DNA of 64,000 nucleotides from Collimonas fungivorans (GCF_001584145.1 NZ_CP013232.1:1-64000), one strand, 5' to 3'. Shown: positions 12,102 to 19,377, counted from the stretch's first letter. Numbers and translations: made by a program. Notes: generated from the letters alone by a model not told the origin.

Positions 12102-12321
12102 TCCCAAGCTAGATGGAGTCCGTCAAATGCAAAAACTTCCATTAACTTCGGAGAAACAATGATTGATAATTGATTCACAGGTATAAATCTCTGATTGTAC
12201 CGGCGAAAATGAGCCTGAGTGTAGCGCTTCGGCACAATCATTTGTGCTGCCAAACTTTGAAGGTATGGGGGACAGCTATCAGATGGGGTCGCGTTTGCTA
12301 CGATAAACTGGCGCTAGTAAG

Positions 12322-12722
12322 TCATCGCCAACTGTAGCCAGCATCAATTACCAGTTCGCTGCCAGTAATAAAACGCCCTGTTTTCGACACTAGATATAGA
12401 ACAGCGGCAGCCACATTGCTGCTTAACCCGATATCTTCAGTTTGACGACTCTGTTTTATGTCAATTAAGGTCTGCGTCAAATCGCCCTCCTTGCGCATAG
12501 CCGCCTTCGCTGCAAAATCCGCAGAGGTTTGCTGGCGGCCTGTCATGTCGCACAACGACAATACATTGACGATCGCTCCGCCACCCGCCCTTTCCATGGC
12601 GTCGACAACGTGCTTGCTACACAAAATGCTGCCGTTGACGTTGAGCTGCATAGCACGCTGCCATCGCGCAATCGATGCTCCTTGGACAGGCGGTGGATCG
12701 GCATCGACGCCGGCGCTGTTGA
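12322..12722 (-). pseudogene. Short-chain dehydrogenase fragment
   Basis: The reading frame retains a short-chain dehydrogenase remnant. It begins at NSAGVDADPPP, equivalent to the NNAG motif, continues through GGAIVNVLSL, and ends with the usual C-terminal GRFITGSELVIDAG. The Rossmann glycine motif is missing, a stretch of about 40 residues after the active site is missing, and the catalytic YxxxK tyrosine is Asp (SADFAAK). The 5' end coincides with a REP-like palindrome at 12731. It is therefore a truncated, decayed gene, probably not functional. Confidence 0.7.
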
Positions 12723-12730
12723 TGGGATGC

Positions 12731-12803
12731 GGGGTCAAGTCTTGCAATGACATATTACGTAGTCGGCGCAATCATCGAATGCGTTATTGCAAGACTTGAC
12801 CCC
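12731..12803. repeat. REP-like palindromic element, copy 1
   Basis: A 73-base element bounded by perfect 18-base inverted repeats (GGGGTCAAGTCTTGCAAT and its complement). A second copy with one substitution in the left arm lies at 13824-13896. Such GGGGTCA-ended palindromes resemble REP elements mobilised by RAYT (TnpA-REP) transposases; no such transposase is in this window. Copy 1 abuts the dehydrogenase fragment. Confidence 0.75.
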
Positions 12804-12825
12804 GACATTCTGACCCCGACATTCT
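12798..12825. repeat. Tandem 14-base direct repeat
   Basis: GACCCCGACATTCT occurs twice in tandem, the first copy overlapping the right end of the REP-like element. It may be a duplication made by REP insertion or slippage. Confidence 0.6.
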
Positions 12826-12827
12826 CA

Positions 12828-12848
12828 CTAATCCCGGAACGGGATTAG
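12828..12848. other. Perfect 9-bp hairpin
   Basis: CTAATCCCG and CGGGATTAG pair perfectly around a GAA loop, directly after the tandem repeat and about 70 bases after the end of the XRE gene, read on the minus strand. It could be a terminator for that gene although no T run follows. Confidence 0.5.
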
Positions 12849-12919
12849 GTGAGTATGCGAGTAGCGCTTTGTTCAAAAGGTGGTCGAAATGACTCTGTTG
12901 AACGATAACAGCACTAACG

Positions 12920-13132
12920 CTAAAGTCCGCTAAAAAGCTCAGCCACTGTGACATTCAATGCGATAGCCAAAGCTTCAATCGCAGACAGAGAGGGATTGCG
13001 CACCCCTCTCTCAATTCCACTGATGTATGTGCGGTCAAAACCACACAGGTCGGCAAATCCCTCTTGAGAAAGAGCCCGCTCTTTCCTCAATTCTCTTATG
13101 CGTTCACCGAAGCGTATGGATAAAATTTTCAC
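12920..13132 (-). CDS. XRE-family helix-turn-helix regulator
   Basis: A 70-residue protein consisting of one Cro/C1-type helix-turn-helix: FGERIRELRKERALSQEGF followed by CGFDRTYISGIERGVRNPSLSAIEALA. Size and sequence resemble restriction-modification controller (C) proteins and small phage-type repressors. The frame opens with GTG and has no clear ribosome binding site. Its probable operators are three GACTAATCG copies immediately upstream (13155-13204). It is read toward the methyltransferase cluster, separated by a REP element and a gene fragment, so it may once have been the controller of that system. That link is inference. Confidence 0.8.
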   Translation of the reverse strand: MKILSIRFGERIRELRKERALSQEGFADLCGFDRTYISGIERGVRNPSLSAIEALAIALNVTVAELFSGL

Positions 13133-13149
13133 ATAAGCATTAGCGCATT

Positions 13150-13204
13150 TTGTAGACTAATCGAACACGGACTAATCGTCACATGTTACGTTGTAGACTA
13201 ATCG
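13150..13204. promoter_or_regulatory. Repeated operator-like motif upstream of the XRE gene
   Basis: GACTAATCG appears three times (13155-13163, 13170-13178, 13196-13204). The outer two lie in the longer identical string TTGTAGACTAATCG. Their position just upstream of the XRE start suggests autoregulatory operator sites. Confidence 0.5.
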
Positions 13205-13343
13205 GCACTTTTGGGCGGCGCGGGTTCTGAGCAATTCAAGGTCTCACAAGGCTGCTTTGCGAAAATTTTATCTTGAGCCCTGCCGTCTCCACGGAATTGC
13301 CGATTGTTCGCCCTGACTTCAGACAATGGCAAAGGAGTTCCTT

Positions 13344-13586
13344 GTGACAAACATCCGTACACGACCTACAGAATCCGCGGCATCTGCTTCAGACTGTTCC
13401 GAAGCGATCAGCAAATTCGCCACGAATATTCAGAATCGACTCACCGTGTCCTTTTATCAGGAGGATGACCCCGAAATCTTCTGGATACGACTGCATGGTG
13501 CGGGACTCAAACGAGCCGGTTTTGCGCCTCATTCATCGTTGCGCGTCAGAATTATGAGCGGCTGTCTTATGATTACCAGCGAATAA
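13344..13586 (+). CDS. SymE-like toxin
   Basis: An 80-residue protein whose C-terminal half (IFWIRLHGAGLKRAGF then a segment ending MSGCLMITSE) matches the SymE family, AbrB-fold proteins that in Escherichia coli act as an SOS-induced toxin controlled by an antisense RNA. I chose GTG 13344 because AAAGGAG sits six bases upstream; an in-frame ATG at 13326 lacks such a site. The last 25 bases of the gene recur at 18162-18186 in front of the YhaV gene. No antisense RNA can be demonstrated from sequence alone. Confidence 0.7.
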   Translation: MTNIRTRPTESAASASDCSEAISKFATNIQNRLTVSFYQEDDPEIFWIRLHGAGLKRAGFAPHSSLRVRIMSGCLMITSE

Positions 13587-13605
13587 GGCCAAGCGTTCCC
13601 TCAAT

Positions 13606-13822
13606 TCAGGGCGGCACTAGTACCTCCACTACCGCGATGTCCTGCAGACGATGTTTTGGGCGCGCACCTCGGCCAGTAGCTGATTCCAGTCGTCCGGAGG
13701 ATGGCCGCTCTTCAACGTTATGCGGAAGACTCGGCAGGCATCGTCGCTGCTCTCATAGGCGTACTTGATGCTTTCGCTGTTCATCCACGCGCAGACAATC
13801 ACTTGGCTCGGTGCGCAGAATT
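13606..13822 (-). pseudogene. Decayed YhaV toxin C-terminal fragment
   Basis: This stretch is homologous to the 3' half of the YhaV gene at 18206-18420. The translation still reads SQVIVCAWM, YAYESSDDACRVF and SGHPPDDWNQLLAEVRAQ, but frame and ending are lost and the 5' half is absent. It stops within a few bases of the second REP-like element (13824). The preceding SymE tail is duplicated too, so a whole SymE-YhaV segment exists in two copies. Confidence 0.75.
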
Positions 13823-13823
13823 C

Positions 13824-13896
13824 GGAGTCAAGTCTTGCAATTACATATTATGCAGTCGGCGCAGTCATCGAATGCGTTATTGCAAGACTTGACCCC
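13824..13896. repeat. REP-like palindromic element, copy 2
   Basis: A 73-base element with 18-base inverted ends, GGAGTCAAGTCTTGCAAT on the left and the exact complement of copy 1's end on the right, with one mismatch between arms. The internal sequence is nearly the same as copy 1 at 12731-12803. It sits at the breakpoint of the YhaV fragment. Confidence 0.75.
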
Positions 13897-13923
13897 GACC
13901 TTTCGAGTTAGAGCTCAAACAAT

Positions 13924-14571
13924 TCATAAGAATGGAATGATGTCCGCCAGAATGTGTGCAAACACGGCCGAAAATAACGAACCCGTTCTGACGTAATTGA
14001 GGCTCAGCACTAGGCCAAAGGCCAAGATTGAGATTGCTCCAAGTGGTCCTTGATAAAGGTGATAAAGCACTCGCACTAGTAGCGACACCCCCATCGCAAT
14101 TGAAAGACCATAGCTTCTCAATCCGCGCAGGAGGAAGCCGAGTAAAAATATTTCCTCGTACGCGCCGTTTATCAACGCCACTAGGACAACGGTCGATAAG
14201 GAAACAGATGCATGCGACACCATGCTATCGATAGGCTGAGCTCCTTGGCTAGATACGAATGGTGCGGTAAACACCCACACGGCTACCAATGTCGCCACAT
14301 AAGTAGCGATCCCAACCGCAACCCCGACGAGGGACGGCGCCGGATAGAGCGTAGAGATTGCGAATCCTCGGATGTACAGGACCAGAAACGCAATGACTCC
14401 GAGGATCAGTTCCATGACGATGATGGAATACAGATTTGCATCTGTAAATACGCCGCTGTTGAAACCTGCGGATACCGACTGAATTGAAGAGTAAATTGCC
14501 AAGCCGAAGCAGATCATCGCAATTGAAAAAGCCTCGAGCGGGCTTGTAGTCGTGCGCAGCGTGGAACGCAT
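13924..14571 (-). CDS. CPBP-family intramembrane protease-like protein
   Basis: A 215-residue membrane protein with about six hydrophobic segments. The C-terminal half carries the CPBP (Abi/CAAX-protease-like) signature: YEEIFLLGFLLRGL with the paired glutamates, VLYHLYQG with a conserved His, and FAHILAD with His and Asp. In the standard EExxxR motif the arginine is replaced by leucine, so activity may be altered. Family members process proteins in the membrane and some give bacteriocin self-immunity. No bacteriocin gene is visible nearby. The neighbours are REP sequence and a lipoprotein gene. Confidence 0.75.
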   Translation of the reverse strand: MRSTLRTTTSPLEAFSIAMICFGLAIYSSIQSVSAGFNSGVFTDANLYSIIVMELILGVIAFLVLYIRGFAISTLYPAPSLVGVAVGIATYVATLVAVWVFTAPFVSSQGAQPIDSMVSHASVSLSTVVLVALINGAYEEIFLLGFLLRGLRSYGLSIAMGVSLLVRVLYHLYQGPLGAISILAFGLVLSLNYVRTGSLFSAVFAHILADIIPFL

Positions 14572-14813
14572 TCATGAGTCCTAACTAGTTTTGTGCGGGG
14601 AAAAACCGGGCGTCCGTATATCACGACAACTACGGTCAAGCTTCCTGTGCGCCCTATCGACTGATCTCGCCATTGGCAAACGTCGTTTGTCGATCAGTTC
14701 TTGCCCGGTGTATTTTGAAAAGAGGATGCTCGTCTTTGATTTAACGTAGAGGCGAGCGACGCATTTGCGTTACAGCGTCATCGATGTGCAGGATTTGTAG
14801 CCGCTGCCAGCCA

Positions 14814-15170
14814 TTAATATGTCCTTGCAGGTTGAAGTGTCGGCTTATTGCCACCCCAGAGCCTATTGCACAGATAAGGAGAGTTCGCCCCGTAACAATT
14901 ATTTGGCCGATAGCTGTTCAAATTTAATACGAAGCCATTTTGAGACATGCATGCCTCACTCTGGCTAGCTTGTTCTTTCGTTAGGTCGTTTGCCAATGCT
15001 AGATTTTTGTAACCACATGACTGCATTGCATCTTTAGCGTCCTGAATAGAAGCGCCTTGTTTTTCCCACGCTTCGAATATGTATTTAGGCGGCTGATAGG
15101 AATCTTGGGCCATTGAGGTACAACCTGCGATGGCAAAGGAAAAAAGGGCATATAACAGGTAAGTTTTCAT
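14814..15170 (-). CDS. Small lipoprotein of unknown function
   Basis: A 118-residue protein with a lipoprotein signal (hydrophobic stretch ending in IAGC, Cys16). The mature part has several cysteines (CGYKN, EACMSQ, NCYGA, YLCNRLW), which suggests disulfides in the periplasm. The sequence is not recognised as a known family. It follows the McrA-like HNH gene after only six bases and is probably co-transcribed with it. Confidence 0.65.
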   Translation of the reverse strand: MKTYLLYALFSFAIAGCTSMAQDSYQPPKYIFEAWEKQGASIQDAKDAMQSCGYKNLALANDLTKEQASQSEACMSQNGFVLNLNSYRPNNCYGANSPYLCNRLWGGNKPTLQPARTY

Positions 15171-15176
15171 TTTTGG

Positions 15177-16031
15177 CTATTGAGCGGCTACATCAACAAA
15201 CTGCGAATTTTCAAAGTTCTTGATTTGAGCCTGTAGGATCTGATTTTTCATTGCACCATCTTGCCCGTGATGAATCTCGCGATGGCAGTTTGGACAGATT
15301 GCTGCCATCCAAGAAGGAATGTCTAATCCATCATCTGATAATTGGCGAATGTGATGTGCTTCCAAATACGACTTCCCGCCTTTATTTAAGAATGGTGCCG
15401 CCTTCCCGCATGATTCGCAAATACCTTTGGCACGGGCTAAAACATAGGCTTTAACGTCTTCGCTACGCTTGTATAAGTTCTTTTTTGAAACCACAGGTGC
15501 AGTGCATACTTTGTTTTCAACGGCGGCGTAAGCACGCTTTCTCATCTCGTCCAGGCTGATATTTTCGGTGACTACGATTTCACTTGATTCATCCTGGAGA
15601 TGTGCGGCTACCACTGACGAAGGCGTCAAGTGAAATTGTATTAATCTCCTCGGATTGCCTTCTGTATCTGGTCCGATCTTTTCGTCGTCGCATCCTGCGC
15701 ACACAAACGTTCCTTTAAATCGGTAGATTCCACTTTTCTTTGTGGAGGCAAAGAGGAGTAATTCTTTCCCATCGTTGATATGGTCGCGGATCGCACGATT
15801 TCCCCTGAGGAACTGCATGGGGCCAACCTGGCCTTCACCTGTGTAGATGAACAAGCCGTTCTCGTCGTAGCCGTCATGGTAGCCGTGCTGTTCGCCAGCT
15901 TCGCTCGTAAACAGAAAGATATAAGGTGCGCTCGCCGGCGTGGAGATTCCGCCTTGCTGCTGTCCACCGAACTTTTCGTGGATATCCCTGCGACGGCTAT
16001 AGAGTTTTTCGAGTTCGAATGCCACGATCAT
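15177..16031 (-). CDS. McrA-like HNH restriction endonuclease
   Basis: A 284-residue protein. Residues 203-255 form a zinc-bound HNH nuclease: CESC (205-208), EAHHIRQLSDDG (His226-His227) and CPNCHREIHH (246-255). The N-terminal 150 residues include GGQQQGGISTP, FLFTSEAGEQHGY and GEGQVGPMQFLRGNRAIRDH, a conserved module that precedes HNH domains in many modification-dependent (type IV) enzymes and probably reads modified bases. The likely role is cutting of foreign methylated DNA. There is no neighbouring methyltransferase in its own operon, which fits type IV. Substrate choice cannot be told from sequence. Confidence 0.75.
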   Translation of the reverse strand: MIVAFELEKLYSRRRDIHEKFGGQQQGGISTPASAPYIFLFTSEAGEQHGYHDGYDENGLFIYTGEGQVGPMQFLRGNRAIRDHINDGKELLLFASTKKSGIYRFKGTFVCAGCDDEKIGPDTEGNPRRLIQFHLTPSSVVAAHLQDESSEIVVTENISLDEMRKRAYAAVENKVCTAPVVSKKNLYKRSEDVKAYVLARAKGICESCGKAAPFLNKGGKSYLEAHHIRQLSDDGLDIPSWMAAICPNCHREIHHGQDGAMKNQILQAQIKNFENSQFVDVAAQ

Positions 16032-16328
16032 TCTTCATTCTTGATAATTTCCAACATATTAACTTAAGGCAATTGAATTTATGCAACATTTTGCCGGTAA
16101 GTATCAAGAAATGAAGATGAGTGGTATCTAGTGTCTGCGGCACAGCGCTTGCCGCCATTGGCTTTCTATAACGCAGCGACAGCCTCCGCGACTCCATCAA
16201 CCTCCCGCGCTGGATGAGCACATTTCTTCATAGTGCAAAGGTGGGCCCGGTGTTCGCTGCTTTCCCAAGACAGTGGCACGCAGACAACCGAGCGTCCAGG
16301 AAACGTCAGTTAAAATCGACGTAATGCG
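16032..16328. other. Intergenic stretch with no gene seen
   Basis: About 300 bases between the divergent McrA-like gene and the AbiE operon. Short open frames exist on both strands but none has a recognisable family or a good ribosome binding site. Confidence 0.5.
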
Positions 16329-16378
16329 AACAAGTATCCAAAATCCCTACAAAAAAATAGGGGAAAAGAATACTTGTT
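16329..16378. promoter_or_regulatory. Nested palindrome upstream of abiEi
   Basis: AACAAGTAT (16329-16337) and ATACTTGTT (16370-16378) form a perfect 9-bp inverted repeat; inside it CCCTA (16345-16349) and TAGGG (16358-16362) form a second one. It lies 70-120 bases before the abiEi start, where AbiEi antitoxins are known to bind inverted repeats to repress their operon. Confidence 0.6.
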
Positions 16379-16449
16379 GAATTTTTAGCATTGAGGATTT
16401 ATACTAAGTCTACCAATTCCCTACTTTAAGATCGGGTTGACGGTAACTT

Positions 16450-17007
16450 ATGAAGAAAATCGAATTGATCCGCAAGCTCTCGGAGCTCGATAGGCGCGGG
16501 GTGTATGTCCTGGCCCGACGCGACATCGAGAAGCTCTTCCCTGACGAGGGCGAGAAGGCGATGGAGAAGTCCTTGCAGCGGATGGTCGCCGACGGCCTCC
16601 TGCAACGAGTGGCCAAGGGGCTCTATCTGAACCCGGCCGCGACGAGCAAGAACCGCTGGATCGCCGAGGAGATCGCCAGGGCGCTGCGCCCTGGATGCCT
16701 CTCCTACGTCAGCTTGGAGTCGATCCTGTCCGAGTATGGGGCAATCTCGCAGATTCCAATCAACCGGATGACGGTGATGACGACCGGCAAGAGTGGCGTG
16801 GTCGACACCCCCTACGGAATGATCGAGTTCACGCACACCAAGCGGGGAGCTGCGCAGATCATCAAGCGCACGCTGCAGGCCAAGGGCCGGCCGCTTCGGA
16901 TCGCCACTAGGCAGGCGGCGGTCCGGGATCTCTTGCGCGTGGGGCGCAACGCCAACATGATCGATCGCAGCGAGCTCGAGGACGAATTACAAGGAGAAAA
17001 CGCATGA
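16450..17007 (+). CDS. abiEi: AbiEi-family antitoxin (type IV toxin-antitoxin)
   Basis: A 185-residue antitoxin and autorepressor. The N-terminal winged helix-turn-helix reads LSELDRRGVYVLARRDIEKL and LQRMVADGLLQRVAKGLYL; the C-terminal domain contains CLSYVSLESILSEYG and IEFTHTKRG, as in AbiEi proteins that counter the toxin without direct binding. Its TGA overlaps the abiEii ATG as ATGA. GC content is higher than in the genes to its left, so the pair looks like a separate cassette. Confidence 0.85.
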   Translation: MKKIELIRKLSELDRRGVYVLARRDIEKLFPDEGEKAMEKSLQRMVADGLLQRVAKGLYLNPAATSKNRWIAEEIARALRPGCLSYVSLESILSEYGAISQIPINRMTVMTTGKSGVVDTPYGMIEFTHTKRGAAQIIKRTLQAKGRPLRIATRQAAVRDLLRVGRNANMIDRSELEDELQGENA

Positions 17008-17945
17008 GCGAAGACCAGCAGGATTTCAACGCGCTTGTCGACCTGGCCATGGCCAACCCGGGGCTGTCGGCGATGCGGCCGGTGGTGGAGAAGGAGCTGC
17101 TGCACTACGAGATTTTCCAAGCGCTCGATGCCGAGGGATTGCTCAAAGGGCTGGTGTTCCAGGGCGGCACCTCGCTGCGGCTGTGCCGCGGATCGGATCG
17201 GTTCAGCGAGGACCTCGATTTCGCTGGCGGCAAGGACTTCTCGGCCGACAGCATGCAGAAGATCAAGGAGTGCGTGGAGAAGCGCATTGGCGAGCGCTTC
17301 GGCCTGAAAGTGACGGTCAACAATAAGCCGGCCAAGGCCGGCGACGACGGGATCAAGCATGTCCGCGTCGACAAGTGGTGGGTCTCGATCGAGACCTCAC
17401 CGGAAAATCCCGCGATGCCGAGACAGAAGATCAAGCTGGAGATCGCGAACATTCCTGCCCACACCCGCGAGCTGCTGCCGCTTCGGGCCAACTACGACTT
17501 CCTGGCCGGCATGCCCACGGTGCTGGTCAACGCCGAATCACTCGACGAGATCATGGCCGACAAGGTGCTGGCGTTTCCAACCTCGCTTCTGGACAACCAA
17601 GGTCAACCGGTGGGACCTGACTCGGCCAAGATCCGCCACCGCGACATCTGGGATCTAGCCTGGATGGCAACGCGCGGCGCCAAGCTAGTCCCGGACCTGG
17701 TGCTCTCCAAGATCGAGGACTACGGTGTGGTGGACTACCTCGGGCTGTTGGAGGCCGCGATCAAGCAGATTCCACAGATCGTCAAGAGCCCTGAGTTCAC
17801 GGCGCAGATGACACGCTTCGTCGCTTCGTCGACGGTCGCCAAGACGCTGGCCACCGACGGCTACGCCGACTACTTGGCGACGTCGGTCGGAGGCTTATTC
17901 ATCCAGATGCGGACTGCGCTTTTCAAGAGTGGCTATGAACTTTGA
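17004..17945 (+). CDS. abiEii: AbiEii-family nucleotidyltransferase toxin
   Basis: A 313-residue toxin of the nucleotidyltransferase AbiEii/AbiGii family. The signature GGTSL (54-58) followed by SDRFSEDLDF (64-73) supplies the catalytic acidic residues; later KIRHRDIWDLAWM matches the conserved C-terminal helix region. Related toxins add nucleotides to tRNA or other targets and stop growth. It is translationally coupled to abiEi, with AAGGAG ten bases upstream of the ATG. Its 3' end directly abuts the broken end of a minus-strand effector-like gene fragment, so the cassette probably inserted there. Confidence 0.85.
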   Translation: MSEDQQDFNALVDLAMANPGLSAMRPVVEKELLHYEIFQALDAEGLLKGLVFQGGTSLRLCRGSDRFSEDLDFAGGKDFSADSMQKIKECVEKRIGERFGLKVTVNNKPAKAGDDGIKHVRVDKWWVSIETSPENPAMPRQKIKLEIANIPAHTRELLPLRANYDFLAGMPTVLVNAESLDEIMADKVLAFPTSLLDNQGQPVGPDSAKIRHRDIWDLAWMATRGAKLVPDLVLSKIEDYGVVDYLGLLEAAIKQIPQIVKSPEFTAQMTRFVASSTVAKTLATDGYADYLATSVGGLFIQMRTALFKSGYEL

Positions 17946-18160
17946 CTTTTGAGTAATCAACCGAGTCGCGAAATATCAGCTTAGCCATTGCAATGTCGCC
18001 TGCGGTCAACGGCCGCACATTCTCTTCAACGACATGATCTTTTACGGAAGAACCGATGTTGTCGGCGTCGGTCTGCGCTCCTTCCAGCTTCACGTCAATA
18101 CTCTCTTCATGAGGATCGCTGGCATTGTCAGCTTGTTTTGAACAGCAGAATGCCCTCTCC
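17946..18160 (-). pseudogene. Fragment of a T6SS-associated effector-like protein
   Basis: On the minus strand a frame reads EENVRPLTAGDIAMAKLIF followed by RDSVDYSKVKVH and then runs into the abiEii 3' end. The RPLTxGxIAxAxxxFxDxxDYSxVKxH pattern is what I expect at the start of 'Vgr-related' and similar T6SS effector domains. Only about 60 residues remain, with no start context. It looks like the 5' part of a gene cut by the AbiE cassette. Confidence in the family is moderate. Confidence 0.5.
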
Positions 18161-18161
18161 G

Positions 18162-18186
18162 GTGTCTTATGATTACCAGCGAATAA
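18162..18186 (+). pseudogene. SymE tail fragment
   Basis: The bases encoding the SymE C terminus CLMITSE plus stop are repeated here almost exactly, immediately before the 3' end of the YhaV gene, as at 13562-13586. The rest of this symE copy is missing. Confidence 0.6.
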
Positions 18187-18205
18187 AGCCAAGCGTCCCC
18201 TCAAT

Positions 18206-18721
18206 TCAGGGCTGCACCAGCGGCTCCGCTGCCGCGATACGCCGCAGACGGTCGCCTTCGGAACGCGCCTCGACCAATAGTTGATCCCAGTCGTCCGGAG
18301 GATGGCCGCTCTCCAGCATCTTGCGGAACGCCCGGTAGGCATCGTCGCTGCTCTCGTAGGCGCGCTTGGTGCCCTCGTCGCTCACCCACGCGTAGACGAT
18401 CACTTTGCTTGGCCCATGGTAGCGGAAGAACAGCCGGTACTGCTGGAAGAACTTGGCTCGGAACCAGTGCTTGTGGTCTTCGCCGAGGGTGTTTCCCTGC
18501 CGGTATTCGGCCCGCGACGGATCTTGCGGAATCACCTCGAACGCCAGTTCGGCGATTGCTGCCAGCCGCTTGCTGGCGTTCTTTTTTGTGTATCCGGCGG
18601 GATCTTTTTGCTTGAGTGCCTCGACCTGCCGCATCAGCGTTTCAATTTGCGCAAGGAATAGCGGGTGAGCGAAAACTGTTCACCCGTTGACGACCAGGTG
18701 CGCAGGTTTGCCGCCGGTCAT
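18206..18721 (-). pseudogene. yhaV: YhaV-family toxin gene with an early nonsense codon
   Basis: The full-length frame starts at ATG 18721, overlapping the prlF TGA as ATGA, and would encode 171 residues: MTGGKPAHLVVNG, then a stop, then TVFAHPLFLAQIETLMRQVE and the rest of a well-conserved YhaV RNase (AEYRQGNTLGEDHKHWFRAK, FFQQYRLFFRYH, SGHPPDDWDQLL). The stop is TGA at 18680-18682, where the family has Trp (VNGW). YhaV is a ribosome-dependent mRNA interferase. Restart at the internal ATG 18634 would lack about 29 N-terminal residues. The toxin is probably silent unless the TGA is read through or is a sequencing error. Confidence 0.8.
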
Positions 18722-19047
18722 TCATCATCTGCCGGCAAGGCGGCATCCAGATCGACTTCAACACTGCCGACCAGCGACCGAATGCGTTGCACGAAATTGG
18801 CGTCGACGGCTTGGAGTCGTTCCGGATGGCTGGCAATGTCGCGGGCCAGAAAGCCCAGGAACTGCCCGAGCACCGGGTCCTCTTCCCCGGCCGCTTCCAC
18901 GCGGGAGAGTACGACCTCACCGCCGGGGCGGATCGTGTAGTGAATCTTGTCCCACTTGTTCAGCCTCAGGGCGCGGCGAACGGTTTCCGGCACCGTTGTC
19001 TGGTAGCGATCGGTCAGGATCGATTCGACTTCAAGGGTGGCAGTCAT
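18718..19047 (-). CDS. prlF: PrlF/SohA-family antitoxin
   Basis: A 109-residue antitoxin with an AbrB-type swapped-hairpin N terminus: ILTDRYQTTVPETVRRALRL then KWDKIHYTIRPGGEVVLSR. PrlF neutralises YhaV and represses the operon. The start at 19047 is preceded by GGAG; an upstream in-frame start (19059) would add only four residues. It overlaps the toxin start by four bases. A 26-base palindrome lies 33 bases upstream as a candidate operator. Because the toxin is interrupted, the antitoxin may persist as an orphan. Confidence 0.85.
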   Translation of the reverse strand: MTATLEVESILTDRYQTTVPETVRRALRLNKWDKIHYTIRPGGEVVLSRVEAAGEEDPVLGQFLGFLARDIASHPERLQAVDANFVQRIRSLVGSVEVDLDAALPADDE

Positions 19048-19079
19048 GGCGCACTCCAATCAATGGGATGGATGACATT

Positions 19080-19105
19080 CATGGCAATGCATTTGCATTG
19101 CCATG
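19080..19105. promoter_or_regulatory. 26-base perfect palindrome upstream of prlF
   Basis: CATGGCAATGCA, TT, TGCATTGCCATG: a perfect 12-bp dyad with a two-base centre, 33 bases upstream of the prlF start. AbrB-fold antitoxins autoregulate at such dyads, so this is a probable operator. Confidence 0.6.
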
Positions 19106-19377
19106 TCAAAACAAGCGCATTGCTTCCAGCCGTCACATCGAGGATTGAATTTGCAGAAGAAGCCAAACTATAAACGCGCGATCTACAATTTAAACTTCTA
19201 ATATATTGATTTATATAAGTTTTCGGTATGAATTTAAATATTCACGAAATATACCGAAGGGCCCCTATGCTGGAACTGCCAGACGACGCAACCCGCCAGA
19301 AGACTGTGTGTGGGCACAGGCATCAAAGCCATGGGGTAAAGAGACGAAAACATATGAATCTATCAAAGCAGTATAAT
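19106..19377. other. AT-rich intergenic stretch between divergent TA operons
   Basis: No gene seen. It contains one inverted repeat, TTCGGTAT (19222-19229) and ATACCGAA (19251-19258), in AT-rich sequence that may hold promoters for prlF or hipB. Confidence 0.4.

Noticed and set aside
12458..12799. Short + strand frames crossing the REP-like element
   Set aside because: They are read through palindromic repeat and the complement of the dehydrogenase fragment, with no family resemblance or ribosome binding site.
12798..12825. CRISPR-like repeat
   Set aside because: Two adjacent 14-base units without spacers, and no cas gene nearby.
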